Source of the DNA: Variovorax sp. dw_308
GTDB lineage: Bacteria > Pseudomonadota > Gammaproteobacteria > Burkholderiales > Burkholderiaceae_C
Assembly: GCF_019207085.1 (NCBI RefSeq)
Contig: NZ_JAATOM010000001.1
Coordinates: 682,001 to 746,000, forward strand
Length of the DNA: 64,000 bases
Direction: 5' to 3'
Below, one piece after another: positions 1-8,598 of the stretch; position 1 is the first letter of the stretch; every line of letters begins with the position of its first letter. The position numbers and the translations under genes were made by a program. A model generated the notes under the pieces. The model was given only the letters and a program-made list of their open reading frames with translations. It ran no database searches and was not told where the DNA came from.

Positions 1-554
1 ATGTTGGCGATCTCGTCGCCCAGCCGGGCCGTGAGGTAGGCCAGCTTCTCGGGGCCTTCGAGGATGTACTTGCCCTGGAAGCCGAGCAGCAGGCACATAT
101 AGAAGACTTCAAGCGTCTGCACGCGCGCCGCGCCCTGGGCCCGTTGCGCTTCGAGCATGTGGAAGAAGTTCTCGCCGGCGATCTGGTCGCCGAACAGGGC
201 CAACTGGAGCGGCCGGCGCTCCCATTCGGGCTGGATCGCGAACTCCGGCGAGGCCAGGACGAATTCGTCGACGACGGCACAGAACGCGTATTTGCAGGCA
301 TGGACTTCCTCGGCTCCGGCGCCGAGCTTGCGCGCATTGCGCTCGAACTCCGCGAGGTAGCTGCGGATGCCGCCGAGGAACTGCTCGGCCTGCGCGGGCT
401 GCTGCTTCTTCTTGATGAGAAAGAGCATCACAAAGCCGTCATACAGGATGTCGAGGAGCGAAGAGTCTTGTGCGGGGACGGCGCCGGCGGGCGTGAATCC
501 CGCGGGCAGCGCATCCCCACCGAAGAGGGAGGGCGGGCGTGCTGTGATGTTCAT
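1..554 (-). CDS. tssL: TssL/DotU-family T6SS inner-membrane protein, 3' end beyond the window
   Basis: This reading frame is open from an ATG at 554 to the left edge, giving about 184 visible residues. The N-terminal DotU-type cytoplasmic domain is recognisable: an LLDILYDGFVMLFLIKKK helix near residue 35, then EEVHACKYAFCAVVDEFVL, an EFAIQPEWERRPLQ segment and a VFYMCLLLGFQGKY helix near residue 155. In this family TssL binds TssM and TssK and anchors the baseplate to the membrane complex. The single C-terminal membrane helix, and any OmpA-like extension, lie outside the window. A purine-rich AGGGAG element about 10 nt upstream supports the start. The gene follows tssK with a 49-nt gap in the same minus-strand operon. 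Confidence 0.9.
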   Translation of the reverse strand, partial: MNITARPPSLFGGDALPAGFTPAGAVPAQDSSLLDILYDGFVMLFLIKKKQQPAQAEQFLGGIRSYLAEFERNARKLGAGAEEVHACKYAFCAVVDEFVLASPEFAIQPEWERRPLQLALFGDQIAGENFFHMLEAQRAQGAARVQTLEVFYMCLLLGFQGKYILEGPEKLAYLTARLGDEIAN

Positions 555-603
555 CTGGAATGCTCCCTGCTGTGCGCTGCGGCGCGTGCTTTGTCCAATG
601 CGT

Positions 604-1950
604 TCACGATGTCACCGCGATGAGTTCGAGCTGCATGTCGGGAATGCCGGTCGGCGCGTAGATGGCGACGCTCTGCGCCTGCAGCATGCGTTCGTAGAGA
701 GGGCTCTTGCTGTCGACCGCGAAGTAGCACGCGCCGGCGCGGATCGGGATGGCAGGCGGCACCTGCGGCGCGTAGACCAGGCGCACGCCGGGCATGGCGG
801 AGAGCACCAGCTTGTCGACGTCTTCCGGTGCGCCGATCTTGAATCGCGCGGGCACGGCCTCGACCAGTTCGGCCGCCGGCATGCTGGCGGTGACGGCCAT
901 GTAGAACACCGTCTTCTCGTCGATCTTGCCGGAGTCGAGCCGGCCCATGTGGAAGGCGCGCCGCGTCTCGGTCAATGTGATCGCGAAGTAGCGCGTCGAG
1001 ATCACGGTGTCGAGCAGGTCGCGGATGATGTGGTCGAGTTCGGCGAATGCGGCGCCGGGCTTCTCGTGGTCGTAGGTGGGCAGGTCGTTCAGCGTGTAGG
1101 TCTTGGCGAAAGTCATCAGCGCGCCGGCAAGATTCAACAGCTCCTGGAAGAGGCGTTCCGGGTGCAGCGCCGGATGTCGAAACAGATGCGACAGCGACGC
1201 AAATGCCGCGTTGGCGGTGTGCAGGAGCCAGAACGAGGCGATGTCGCCGGAGCGGAACTCGATGATGTTCTTGCTGGCCTCGCGATGGATCCCGTAGAGC
1301 GAGTTGACCTTGGCCTGCAGCACGTCGAGCAGGCGGCGCAATTGCTGGTAGACGGTGGGCGATGTATCCACGCAAATACATGGCGGTACAAAGGCCTGGT
1401 CGAGCTCGAAGCCGCCCGATGCCGTGCGCCGGATGCGCACCACCGGGATGGAGACGAACTGCTCGCGCGGCTCGGAGTCGGCCAGCAACTTCACGGTCTT
1501 GCGCAGGTAGACCACCTCGGCGTTGACCGCATCGGTGAAGAGGTCGGGGCACTGCGTCGCGTCGCTGACGTATCGCGCGGCGAATGCACTGTCCTCCGGC
1601 TCCTTGTAGTTGTGCCCGAGTTCCCTTACCGGATGCAGCACCAGGTAGAAAGTGATCTCGTTCTGCCCGGGGCTCAGCGTGTCGAGCGCGATCGGGGGCG
1701 GCAGCTTGTCGACATGCGGCGCCGAATACGGCTCGCCGTCAGGGAATACGACTGACAGCTCCGATGCACGCAGCATGCCGCTGGCGAGCGCGTCCAGGTC
1801 GAAGCTGAACGAGCGGACGCCCCAGTAGTACGGGTGCAGCGATTGAGCGGTGTTGTGAAGGCGCGCCTCATGGTAGGCGTCCTGGCGTTGGAAATGCTGA
1901 GGGCGCAGGAAAAGGCCCTCGCCCCAAAGAACCTTGGCGGCATAGCTCAC
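604..1950 (-). CDS. tssK: T6SS baseplate subunit TssK
   Basis: This 448-residue protein begins with the signature N-terminus of the family, VLWGEGLFLRPQHFQRQD, and carries the YYWGVRSF and DLPTYDHEKPG blocks typical of TssK/ImpJ/VasE. The length is normal for the family. TssK is a trimeric cytoplasmic adaptor linking the baseplate (TssE, F and G) to the TssL/TssM membrane complex and to the sheath. The order tssJ-tssK-tssL on one strand, divergent from tssBC and hcp, is a common T6SS arrangement. The ATG at 1950 gives the conserved N-terminus directly, so the start is well supported. Confidence 0.96.
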   Translation of the reverse strand: MSYAAKVLWGEGLFLRPQHFQRQDAYHEARLHNTAQSLHPYYWGVRSFSFDLDALASGMLRASELSVVFPDGEPYSAPHVDKLPPPIALDTLSPGQNEITFYLVLHPVRELGHNYKEPEDSAFAARYVSDATQCPDLFTDAVNAEVVYLRKTVKLLADSEPREQFVSIPVVRIRRTASGGFELDQAFVPPCICVDTSPTVYQQLRRLLDVLQAKVNSLYGIHREASKNIIEFRSGDIASFWLLHTANAAFASLSHLFRHPALHPERLFQELLNLAGALMTFAKTYTLNDLPTYDHEKPGAAFAELDHIIRDLLDTVISTRYFAITLTETRRAFHMGRLDSGKIDEKTVFYMAVTASMPAAELVEAVPARFKIGAPEDVDKLVLSAMPGVRLVYAPQVPPAIPIRAGACYFAVDSKSPLYERMLQAQSVAIYAPTGIPDMQLELIAVTS

Positions 1951-2049
1951 GACGAATCAACTCCCTTGGAAAACATTTGCCACGACGGGTATGGCTCCCT
2001 TGGCGCGGCGAAAAAAAGCGGTCGCAGTATCTCATGCGACCCCGAAACT

Positions 2050-2727
2050 TCAGCTCTTGCAGTTCACCTGCGCGAGCCTGTTGTACGTACGCGGTGGCTC
2101 GCTTTGCCCATGACCCTGGACGTCGATCACAGCACCTTGCGTGACGGTGAGCGCACAGGCGTGTGCACCGATGACGACGCCTGTCTTTTCGGCCTCTGCC
2201 GCATCGAAGGCGACACGCCATCGTTGCCCACCGGGCGAATGGAAGAGCACCACAATTCCCATGGCGTTGACCGTGCGTGGCAAGGTCTCGCTCAGGTTGA
2301 GCTGCTGGTCGGGGATGAGCGTGATGTCGCGGCTTTCGATCAGGTCATCGCCCAGCACGGCCTTGTCGCGGCCGGTGGTGACGAATGCATCGAAGGGCGC
2401 CTGGTAGAACGCCGTGGTGTCCTTCAGCTTGTAGATGCGCATCACAGCGGCCAGGGGGCGGCCGCGATCGTCGGCATTCAGGTTCTTCCCCGCGGCGATC
2501 GAGACGGGTACCTTGCGCGGCGGCTTTTGAAGCTCGGGCAACTCGGGCTTGCTCAGGCCGCTGACTTCGAGTGCGACCTTGGCAACGGTGCCCAGCGTGG
2601 CCACCGGCGATGCGCAGCCCGCGAGGGCTGCTGCGCACAGCAAAGTCGTAATGAATCGGTAGGCGGGCACGGCGTGCGCCGATTCGCACCGCGGCAAGCC
2701 CTCAAGCGAAACGGATCGAGTCCGCAT
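2050..2727 (-). CDS. tssJ: T6SS outer-membrane lipoprotein TssJ
   Basis: This is a 225-residue lipoprotein. An extended N-terminus leads into a hydrophobic segment and the lipobox LAGC, followed by a domain with the TssJ features ALNADDRGRPLAAVMRIYKLKD-like strand 1 region, an ESRDITLIPDQ segment and a VVLFHSP strand. TssJ is acylated, sits in the outer membrane and holds the periplasmic domain of TssM. The ATG at 2727 has an AGGGAG motif at a suitable distance; an ATG at 2745 is in frame but the ribosome site lies downstream of it. The unusually long stretch before the lipobox (about 35 residues) hints that the true start may be even further in. It is first in the minus-strand operon tssJ-tssK-tssL. 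Confidence 0.9.
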   Translation of the reverse strand: MRTRSVSLEGLPRCESAHAVPAYRFITTLLCAAALAGCASPVATLGTVAKVALEVSGLSKPELPELQKPPRKVPVSIAAGKNLNADDRGRPLAAVMRIYKLKDTTAFYQAPFDAFVTTGRDKAVLGDDLIESRDITLIPDQQLNLSETLPRTVNAMGIVVLFHSPGGQRWRVAFDAAEAEKTGVVIGAHACALTVTQGAVIDVQGHGQSEPPRTYNRLAQVNCKS

Positions 2728-2850
2728 TGTGTATTTCTCCCTCATGTTTGGTACGGGCCGTGACCGACCCTTAAGCAATATGTAGTATCGTTCGGCCGGG
2801 CTGGAAAGGGCGAGTGGCCTTTCCGACAAAACAGAAGACTTCAGGGAGTA
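2728..2850. promoter_or_regulatory. Divergent T6SS intergenic promoter region with small hairpin
   Basis: The region between the divergent starts of tssJ and the TPR lipoprotein gene must hold the promoters for both arms of the T6SS cluster. It contains an AT-rich patch (TTAAGCAATATGTAGTAT, about 2771-2788) and a hairpin, GGAAAGG at 2803-2809 pairing with CCTTTCC at 2818-2824, just upstream of the AGGGAG ribosome site of the plus-strand gene. Individual -35 and -10 boxes cannot be assigned safely by eye. Confidence 0.4.
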
Positions 2851-2853
2851 GTG

Positions 2854-3555
2854 GTGAACAACAAGCACATTGCAAGTGCGGTGGTGGCGTTTTCTATCGC
2901 CACTGGCCTCTTGACCGGATGCGTTACGGCGCCGACGACAACGGCGGCGGCGCAGTCGTCGGAGGCATTCAGCAAGAGCATGGCGGAGGCGGACCAGGTC
3001 GCGGCAACCGACAAGGTGGGCGACAAGGAACGCGCCATCCGCATGTACCAGCAGATCGCGACCAACAACCCCAGCCGCGGGGAACCGTGGTCGCGTATCG
3101 CCCAGATCCACTTTGCGCAGGGCAACTACAGCCTTGCCATCGTCGCGGCTGAAGAAACACTCAAGCGGGATCCTTCGAACCGGCAAGCCAAGAGCGTCAC
3201 GGCCGTGGGCGGTCTTCGCCTGGCCGCGCGTTCGCTCGAAGACCTTCGCAAGGACAGTTCGCTGAGCGGCGACACCACGGCCGATGCGCAAAGGCTTGCG
3301 CAACTCCTGCGCGAGACCCTGGGCACCTCGGTGCTGGTTCCTGCAACGGAGTCTGCGCGCGCCGCGACCCCCGTACGTCGGGCACCGCCTCCCAGGGCCG
3401 CACGGGCGCCTGCCGCCGCATCCACGGATGTGACGCCAGCGCCTTCACCTGCACCCGCCGCGGCCGTGAAGCCCGCAACACCCGCCAAGGCCGCGCCTGC
3501 CGCGGCATCCGCCGCCCGTTCGGGCAACGGCAATCCATTCGATGCGTTGAAGTAA
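2854..3555 (+). CDS. T6SS-associated TPR lipoprotein with Ala/Pro-rich tail
   Basis: This roughly 233-residue protein starts with a lipoprotein signal (hydrophobic stretch then the lipobox LLTGC near residue 22). A tetratricopeptide-like section follows (about residues 55-110, including AIRMYQQIATNNPSRGEPW and FAQGNYSLAIVAAEETLKRD), then a long Ala/Pro-rich low-complexity tail. It is the first gene of the plus-strand T6SS operon, 26 nt before tssB, so it probably acts in or near the cell envelope as an accessory of this T6SS. Two consecutive GTG codons (2851, 2854) could start it; the AGGGAG at 2843-2848 is better spaced for the second. No standard Tss letter can be assigned from sequence alone. 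Confidence 0.82.
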   Translation: MNNKHIASAVVAFSIATGLLTGCVTAPTTTAAAQSSEAFSKSMAEADQVAATDKVGDKERAIRMYQQIATNNPSRGEPWSRIAQIHFAQGNYSLAIVAAEETLKRDPSNRQAKSVTAVGGLRLAARSLEDLRKDSSLSGDTTADAQRLAQLLRETLGTSVLVPATESARAATPVRRAPPPRAARAPAAASTDVTPAPSPAPAAAVKPATPAKAAPAAASAARSGNGNPFDALK

Positions 3556-3581
3556 CTGCGTTTCTTGCAGGGAGGAAATCC

Positions 3582-4097
3582 ATGGCTACCAAAAGACAAA
3601 GCGTGCAGAAGCGCTTGCAAAAAGTGCGTCCCCCGCGGGTGCAACTGACCTATGACGTCGAGATCGGTGACGGTATCGAACAGAAGGAGCTGCCATTCGT
3701 CGTAGGTGTGGTCGCCGACCTGGCCGGCCAGTCGCGGATCGACCAATCGAAGCTGAGGGATCGCAAGTTCGTCAACGTCGATCGCGACAACATCGACGAC
3801 GTCATGCAGGGCGTTCAACCACGCGCCGCATTCCAGGTCGAGAACAAGCTCGACGCGCGCGGCGGCAGCTTCGGCGTGGACCTCACCTTCACTTCGATGG
3901 AATCCTTTTCCCCCGAGGCTGTGGTCGACCAGATCGAGCCACTGCGCAAGCTGCTCGACGCGCGCACCAAGCTGGCCGACCTGCGCAACAAGATGGCCGG
4001 CAACGGCAAGCTCGAAGACCTGCTGGCCGACGTGCTCGGCAATACCGAACAATTGCAGCGCCTGGGCAAGGACGCTGCGAAGAAGAAGGAGGGCTGA
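3582..4097 (+). CDS. tssB: T6SS contractile sheath small subunit TssB
   Basis: This 171-residue protein has the complete TssB/VipA pattern: RVQLTYDVEIGDG near residue 20, ELPFVVGVVADLAGQ, the KFVNVDRDNIDDVM segment, LTFTSMESFSPEAVV, and a C-terminal helix with LLADVLGN. TssB pairs with TssC to build the helical contractile sheath around the Hcp tube. A strong GGAGG ribosome site precedes the ATG. The gap to tssC is only 4 nt, in keeping with equimolar synthesis. Confidence 0.97.
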   Translation: MATKRQSVQKRLQKVRPPRVQLTYDVEIGDGIEQKELPFVVGVVADLAGQSRIDQSKLRDRKFVNVDRDNIDDVMQGVQPRAAFQVENKLDARGGSFGVDLTFTSMESFSPEAVVDQIEPLRKLLDARTKLADLRNKMAGNGKLEDLLADVLGNTEQLQRLGKDAAKKKEG

Positions 4098-4101
4098 ACC
4101 T

Positions 4102-5586
4102 ATGAGCGCAGCGCAAGCAGCGGCATTCGCGGATGGCGCACAGGCCACCACCAGCCTGCTCGACCAGATCGTCGACCAGAGCAAGGTCGCGAAGTCCGAG
4201 TCCGAACATTCCCGCGCCCGCGACATCATCGGAGAACTGGTCAGCCAGGTGCTCGATGGCTCCGTCATCGTGTCGGACAACGTCTCCGCCATGATCGACG
4301 CACGCGTGGCAGACCTCGATCACCTGATCTCAGCCCAACTGAGCGCCGTGATGCATGCACCGCAATTCCAGAAGCTGGAAAGCACCTGGCGTGGCCTCGA
4401 CTACCTGGTCAAGGAAACACCCACGGGATCGATGCTCAAGATCAAGGTACTGAACGCCACCAAGCGCGACCTGGTCCGCGACTTCAAGTCCGCCATCGAG
4501 TTCGACCAGAGCTCGATGTTCAAGAAGATCTACGAAGAAGAATTCGGCACTTTCGGCGGTGCGCCCTTCGGGGCGATCATTGGTGACTACGAGGTCACCC
4601 GCCAGCCGGAAGACATGTACTTCCTCGAGCAGATGTCGCATGTTGCGGCTGCCTCGCATGCGCCGTTCATCAGCTCCGCATCGCCTGAGTTGCTGGGCCT
4701 CGAGACCTTCTCCGACCTGGGCAAGCCGCGCGACATGGCCAAGGTGTTCGACACTGTCGAATACGCCAAGTGGAAGTCGTTCCGCGACTCCGAGGATTCG
4801 CGCTACGTCGGCCTGACCTTGCCGCGCTACCTCGGGCGCCTGCCGTACGACCCCAAGGAAGGCACGATCGTCGACAGCTTCAACTTCGTCGAAGACGTCG
4901 ACGGTACGGACCACTCGAAGTACCTCTGGTGCAACGCAGCCTGGGCCTTTGCCACGCGCCTGACGGCAGCGTTCGATGACTTCGGCTGGTGCGCCGCCAT
5001 TCGGGGTGTCGAAGGCGGCGGGCTGGTGGAAGACCTGCCCACGCACACCTTCAAGACGGACGACGGCGACATCGCGCTCAAGTGCCCGACCGAAATCGCG
5101 ATCACCGATCGTCGCGAGAAGGAACTGAGCGACCTCGGCTTCATTCCGCTGGTGCACTGCAAGAACTCCGACTACGCGGCCTTCTTCGGCGCCCAGTCGC
5201 TGCAAAAAGCCAAGAAGTACAACACCGACAGCGCCAATGCCAATGCGGTGCTGTCGGCTCAACTCCAGTACATCTTCTCGGTGTCGCGCGTGGCGCACTA
5301 CCTGAAGGCGATGATGCGCGACAAGATCGGCAGCTTTGCATCGGCGCAGAGCGTCGAGCAGTTCCTGAATCGCTGGATCTCGCAGTACGTGCTGCTCGAC
5401 GACAACGCGTCGCAGGAGCAGAAGGCGCAGTTCCCGCTGCGCGAGGCCTCTGTCCAGGTGTCCGAGGTTCCGGGCAAGCCGGGTGTCTATCGTTCGGTCG
5501 CATTCCTGCGGCCGCACTTTCAGCTCGATGAATTGTCGATCTCGCTGCGTCTCGTGGCGGATCTTCCCCAGTCCGTCAACAAGTAG
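4102..5586 (+). CDS. tssC: T6SS contractile sheath large subunit TssC
   Basis: This 494-residue protein matches TssC/VipB throughout. Landmarks are the FQKLESTWRGLDYLV block near residue 90, KKIYEEEFGTFGGAPFG near 140, the FISSASPELLGL segment, PYDPKEGT, the conserved CKNSDYAAFFGAQSLQKAK run near 355, and a C-terminal FRPHFQLDEL-type handshake strand (here LRPHFQLDELSISLRLV). It forms the sheath with TssB, and the assembled sheath is later disassembled by ClpV. Length and ends are normal for the family. Confidence 0.97.
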   Translation: MSAAQAAAFADGAQATTSLLDQIVDQSKVAKSESEHSRARDIIGELVSQVLDGSVIVSDNVSAMIDARVADLDHLISAQLSAVMHAPQFQKLESTWRGLDYLVKETPTGSMLKIKVLNATKRDLVRDFKSAIEFDQSSMFKKIYEEEFGTFGGAPFGAIIGDYEVTRQPEDMYFLEQMSHVAAASHAPFISSASPELLGLETFSDLGKPRDMAKVFDTVEYAKWKSFRDSEDSRYVGLTLPRYLGRLPYDPKEGTIVDSFNFVEDVDGTDHSKYLWCNAAWAFATRLTAAFDDFGWCAAIRGVEGGGLVEDLPTHTFKTDDGDIALKCPTEIAITDRREKELSDLGFIPLVHCKNSDYAAFFGAQSLQKAKKYNTDSANANAVLSAQLQYIFSVSRVAHYLKAMMRDKIGSFASAQSVEQFLNRWISQYVLLDDNASQEQKAQFPLREASVQVSEVPGKPGVYRSVAFLRPHFQLDELSISLRLVADLPQSVNK

Positions 5587-5663
5587 GCCGTGGTGGCTTG
5601 CCTGTGCGGTGTCAGTGTGTTGGTTTATTCCCGTAATCAAAAACTTCAGCAGGAGAGGTAAGA

Positions 5664-6167
5664 GTGAAAGACATCTACGTCAAATTCGGCAGCCCGGCCA
5701 TCAAGGGTGAGTCGCAGGACAAGGACCACAAGGACTGGATCGAGGTCAACACCTGGCATCACACCATCGTTCAGCCTCGCTCGGCAACGGCATCCACCGC
5801 TGGCGGCCACACCGCAGAGCGTTGCGAGCACGGCGAAATGATCTTCACGAAGGACATGGACGTCGTGAGCCCGCTGCTGTACCAGCACGCTTCGGGCGGC
5901 AGCACCTTCGACGAAGTCACGATCGAATTCTTCCGCGCCGACGGTGAAGGCAAGCGTGTGAAGTACCTGGAAATCAAGCTCAAGTACGTGCTGATCTCCA
6001 GCGTGAGCCCGAGCGTGGTGGAAACCGGCGTGCCGAGCGAATCCTTCTCGCTCAAGTACGCCGCTGTGCAGTGGAAGTACATCCAGCAGAAGATCGGCGG
6101 CAACCAGGGCGGCAATTCGCAAGGCGCCTGGAGCCTGACAAAGAACGACAAGACCTATTCGGTCTGA
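5664..6167 (+). CDS. hcp: T6SS inner-tube protein Hcp
   Basis: This 167-residue protein has the Hcp beta-barrel signatures: IKGESQDKDHKDWIEV near residue 13, the GEMIFTKDMDVVSPLLY strand-helix in the middle, TIEFFRADGEGKRVKYLEI, and a C-terminal QKIGGNQGGNSQGAWSLTKN segment. Hcp hexamers stack into the tube inside the sheath and can carry small effectors. An AGGAGAGG ribosome site precedes the ATG. A 77-nt gap from tssC and an intrinsic-terminator-like palindrome directly downstream suggest it is expressed at a higher level than the rest of the operon. Confidence 0.97.
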   Translation: MKDIYVKFGSPAIKGESQDKDHKDWIEVNTWHHTIVQPRSATASTAGGHTAERCEHGEMIFTKDMDVVSPLLYQHASGGSTFDEVTIEFFRADGEGKRVKYLEIKLKYVLISSVSPSVVETGVPSESFSLKYAAVQWKYIQQKIGGNQGGNSQGAWSLTKNDKTYSV

Positions 6168-6182
6168 GTCTGAGCTGCAGGC

Positions 6183-6214
6183 AAGAACCGCGGCAATTGC
6201 CGCGGTTCTTTTTT
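6183..6214 (+). terminator. Rho-independent terminator after hcp
   Basis: A perfect 28-nt palindrome (6183-6210, with core CCGCGGCAATTGCCGCGG) is followed directly by a run of six T (6209-6214). It starts 16 nt after the hcp stop. As transcription must continue to tssE for the rest of the cluster unless another promoter exists, it probably works as a partial terminator or attenuator that keeps hcp mRNA abundant. Confidence 0.85.
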
Positions 6215-6258
6215 GGGCCGGTCGCCCCACGGCGGCCGCCCGAAGGCGGGAACAATAA

Positions 6259-6750
6259 ATGACTGGGTTTGAACCCGGCTTGCTCGACAAGCTGTTTGAC
6301 GACGATCGTCGCGGAGCGGCTTCGCCAGCGCTGCGGAATTTCTCGCTGGAGGAGATGAAGAACGTGGTGGCACGTGACCTGGAGTCCTTGCTGAACACGC
6401 GCATGGTGTTCACCGATCCCATGCTCCAGGGCCTGGAGCAATGCAAGAAGTCCATCCTGACATACGGGCTCAACGACTTCTCCGGGCGCAGCCTGGCAAG
6501 TTTCAACGACCGCTCGTTCATTTGCAGGTCGCTGGAGCAAGCGATCGCGCGGCATGAGCCGCGACTGACAAACGTCGTGGTGACGTTGGAACTCGATGGT
6601 CAGTCCAACACCAGCGTCCTGTACTTCAGCATCTCGGCCTTGCTCACATTGCCTGCGATGAGCGAGCCGGTGAATTTCGACGCGCTCCTTCAGCCCACCA
6701 CCCTCCAATATTCCGTGACCCGCGGGGCCAGCAAGGCCCGCAACTACTAG
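6259..6750 (+). CDS. tssE: T6SS baseplate subunit TssE (gp25-like)
   Basis: This 163-residue protein resembles phage T4 gp25 and TssE: an N-terminal LLDKLFDD motif, VARDLESLLNTR (the equivalent of the conserved EARLxxLLNTR region), a SILTYGLNDFSG strand, and the IARHEPRLTNVVVTL block. TssE is part of the baseplate wedge with TssF, TssG and TssK and nucleates sheath assembly. It lies 6 nt before tssF, clearly translationally linked. Confidence 0.93.
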   Translation: MTGFEPGLLDKLFDDDRRGAASPALRNFSLEEMKNVVARDLESLLNTRMVFTDPMLQGLEQCKKSILTYGLNDFSGRSLASFNDRSFICRSLEQAIARHEPRLTNVVVTLELDGQSNTSVLYFSISALLTLPAMSEPVNFDALLQPTTLQYSVTRGASKARNY

Positions 6751-6756
6751 GACACC

Positions 6757-8598
6757 ATGGAAGAGTTACTGCCGTTCTACGAGCGCGAGCTTGCGTTCCT
6801 GCGCGGTTACTCGCAGGAGTTCGCGAACAACTATCCGAAGATCGCGGCACGCCTCGCGATGGCTTCGGACAACAGCGAAGACCCGCACGTCGAGCGGATG
6901 ATCCAGTCCTTCGCGCTGCTGACCTCGCGCATCAGCAAGAAGCTCGACGACGACTATCCCGAGTTCACCGAGGCGCTGCTCGAGATCCTGTATCCGCACT
7001 ACCTGCGTGCGTTTCCGTCGTGTTCGATCGCGCAATTCGACGGCAGCGAAGCGGTCGCGAAGTTGAGCACAGGGGTGACGGTGGAGCGTGGCGCTGTCCT
7101 CAAGTCGCGCCCGATGCAGGGTGTCACCTGCTGCTTTCGCACGGCCTACGACGTGACGCTGGCGCCGGTGCAGATCGCAGATGCGGTCTTCCATTCGGTC
7201 GTCAACCCGCCCTTGCATGTGACGCTGCCGAAGAACGCGACCGCAAGCCTGTCGGTCACGATCGAGTTGCTGGGTCAACAGACCTCGCTGCAGAAGCTGG
7301 GACTCGATCGCCTGCGCGTGTTCATCGATGCCGAGCCATCGCTCGCCATGGCGCTGGCCGACGCGATGTTCCTGAAGACTGCCGCAGTGTTTGTGGAGCC
7401 GAATCGCAGTGGCAAGTGGACGCCGGTGATGGGAGAGTTGTTGCACGAGGTCGGCTTCGACGAGGCCGATGCGCTCATCGAACTGCCCGCGCGCTCGCAC
7501 CCGGCCTACCGCTTGCTGAGCGAGTACTTCGCCTTTCCGGAGAAGTTCAACTTCCTGGACATCGACCTAGGCAAGGCGCTGGAGGCCGTCGGGCCTTGCC
7601 GCACGCTGACACTGCATTGGGTAATGCGCCACCTGCGCGCCGATTCGCCGGTGTCGCGGCTGTTGGAGGGCGTATCGAGTCGGAACTTGCGGCTGGGTTG
7701 CACGCCGGTCGTCAACTTGTTCAAGCAGGCCGCGAACCCGATCCGCATCACGCACACGGCGGCGGCCTATCCGGTGCTGGGCGATGCCAAGCATGCCTCG
7801 GCCTACGAGGTCTACAGCATCGACTCGGTCACGATCGTCAAGGAAACACCGGGGGGCAAGACCTTTGTCGAGTTCCGCCCGTTCTATTCGCTGCACCACG
7901 GCGAACAGCCCAAGGAATCGGAGCACTACTGGTTCGCCCGTCGCAACGAACTGGTGGCCAGCAAGAGTCCCGGCTACGAGACCGAGATTTCCATCGTCGA
8001 CATCGACTTCGACCCCGCCGCGCCGGTGACGGAGACGCTCAGTATTGACATCACCTGCACCAACCGGGATGTGTCCAACGCCATGGCGATCGGGCTTCCT
8101 GGCGGGGATCTGTTCGTCGACGGCAACACGGTCGCGCAGGGCATACGCCTGTTGCGTCGGCCGACCCGCACGCAGCGCGTGGCGCGGGGCAAGTCGGCGC
8201 ATTGGCGGCTGATCTCGCACCTGTCGCTCAACCACTTGTCGCTGGTCGGCAGCGGCCTGCCGGCGCTCAAGGAAATGCTGCGCCTCTATGACCAGGGCCG
8301 CACGGCGGTGTCGAGCCGGCAGATCGAGGCGCTGGTTGCCATCGAGCAGCGGCCCGCCACGCAGTGGCTGCCGGGCAAGCCCTTCGCGACCTTCGTGCGC
8401 GGTATCGAAGTGCATATCACGGTCGACGAGGCTGGATTCGTGGGCAGCAGCCTTCAGGCATTCGCGCGCGTGCTGGACCACTTCTTCGGGCTCTACGTGC
8501 ACCTGAACAGCTTCACCCAGCTGGTGATCCTGTCGTCCCGCGACAACGAGGAGCTCGTGCGATGCAAGCCACGCAGCGGCGATTCGATCCTGCTGTAA
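6757..8598 (+). CDS. tssF: T6SS baseplate subunit TssF
   Basis: This 613-residue protein opens with the family hallmark LLPFYERELAFLRGYSQEFA, continues with YPKIAARLAM and the EDPHVERMIQSFALLTSRI block, and later shows RLLSEYFAFPEKFNFLDIDL near residue 250. It forms the baseplate wedge with TssG and TssE. Length is typical. Its 3' end overlaps the start of tssG by 37 nt in another frame, indicating coupled translation. Confidence 0.96.
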   Translation: MEELLPFYERELAFLRGYSQEFANNYPKIAARLAMASDNSEDPHVERMIQSFALLTSRISKKLDDDYPEFTEALLEILYPHYLRAFPSCSIAQFDGSEAVAKLSTGVTVERGAVLKSRPMQGVTCCFRTAYDVTLAPVQIADAVFHSVVNPPLHVTLPKNATASLSVTIELLGQQTSLQKLGLDRLRVFIDAEPSLAMALADAMFLKTAAVFVEPNRSGKWTPVMGELLHEVGFDEADALIELPARSHPAYRLLSEYFAFPEKFNFLDIDLGKALEAVGPCRTLTLHWVMRHLRADSPVSRLLEGVSSRNLRLGCTPVVNLFKQAANPIRITHTAAAYPVLGDAKHASAYEVYSIDSVTIVKETPGGKTFVEFRPFYSLHHGEQPKESEHYWFARRNELVASKSPGYETEISIVDIDFDPAAPVTETLSIDITCTNRDVSNAMAIGLPGGDLFVDGNTVAQGIRLLRRPTRTQRVARGKSAHWRLISHLSLNHLSLVGSGLPALKEMLRLYDQGRTAVSSRQIEALVAIEQRPATQWLPGKPFATFVRGIEVHITVDEAGFVGSSLQAFARVLDHFFGLYVHLNSFTQLVILSSRDNEELVRCKPRSGDSILL

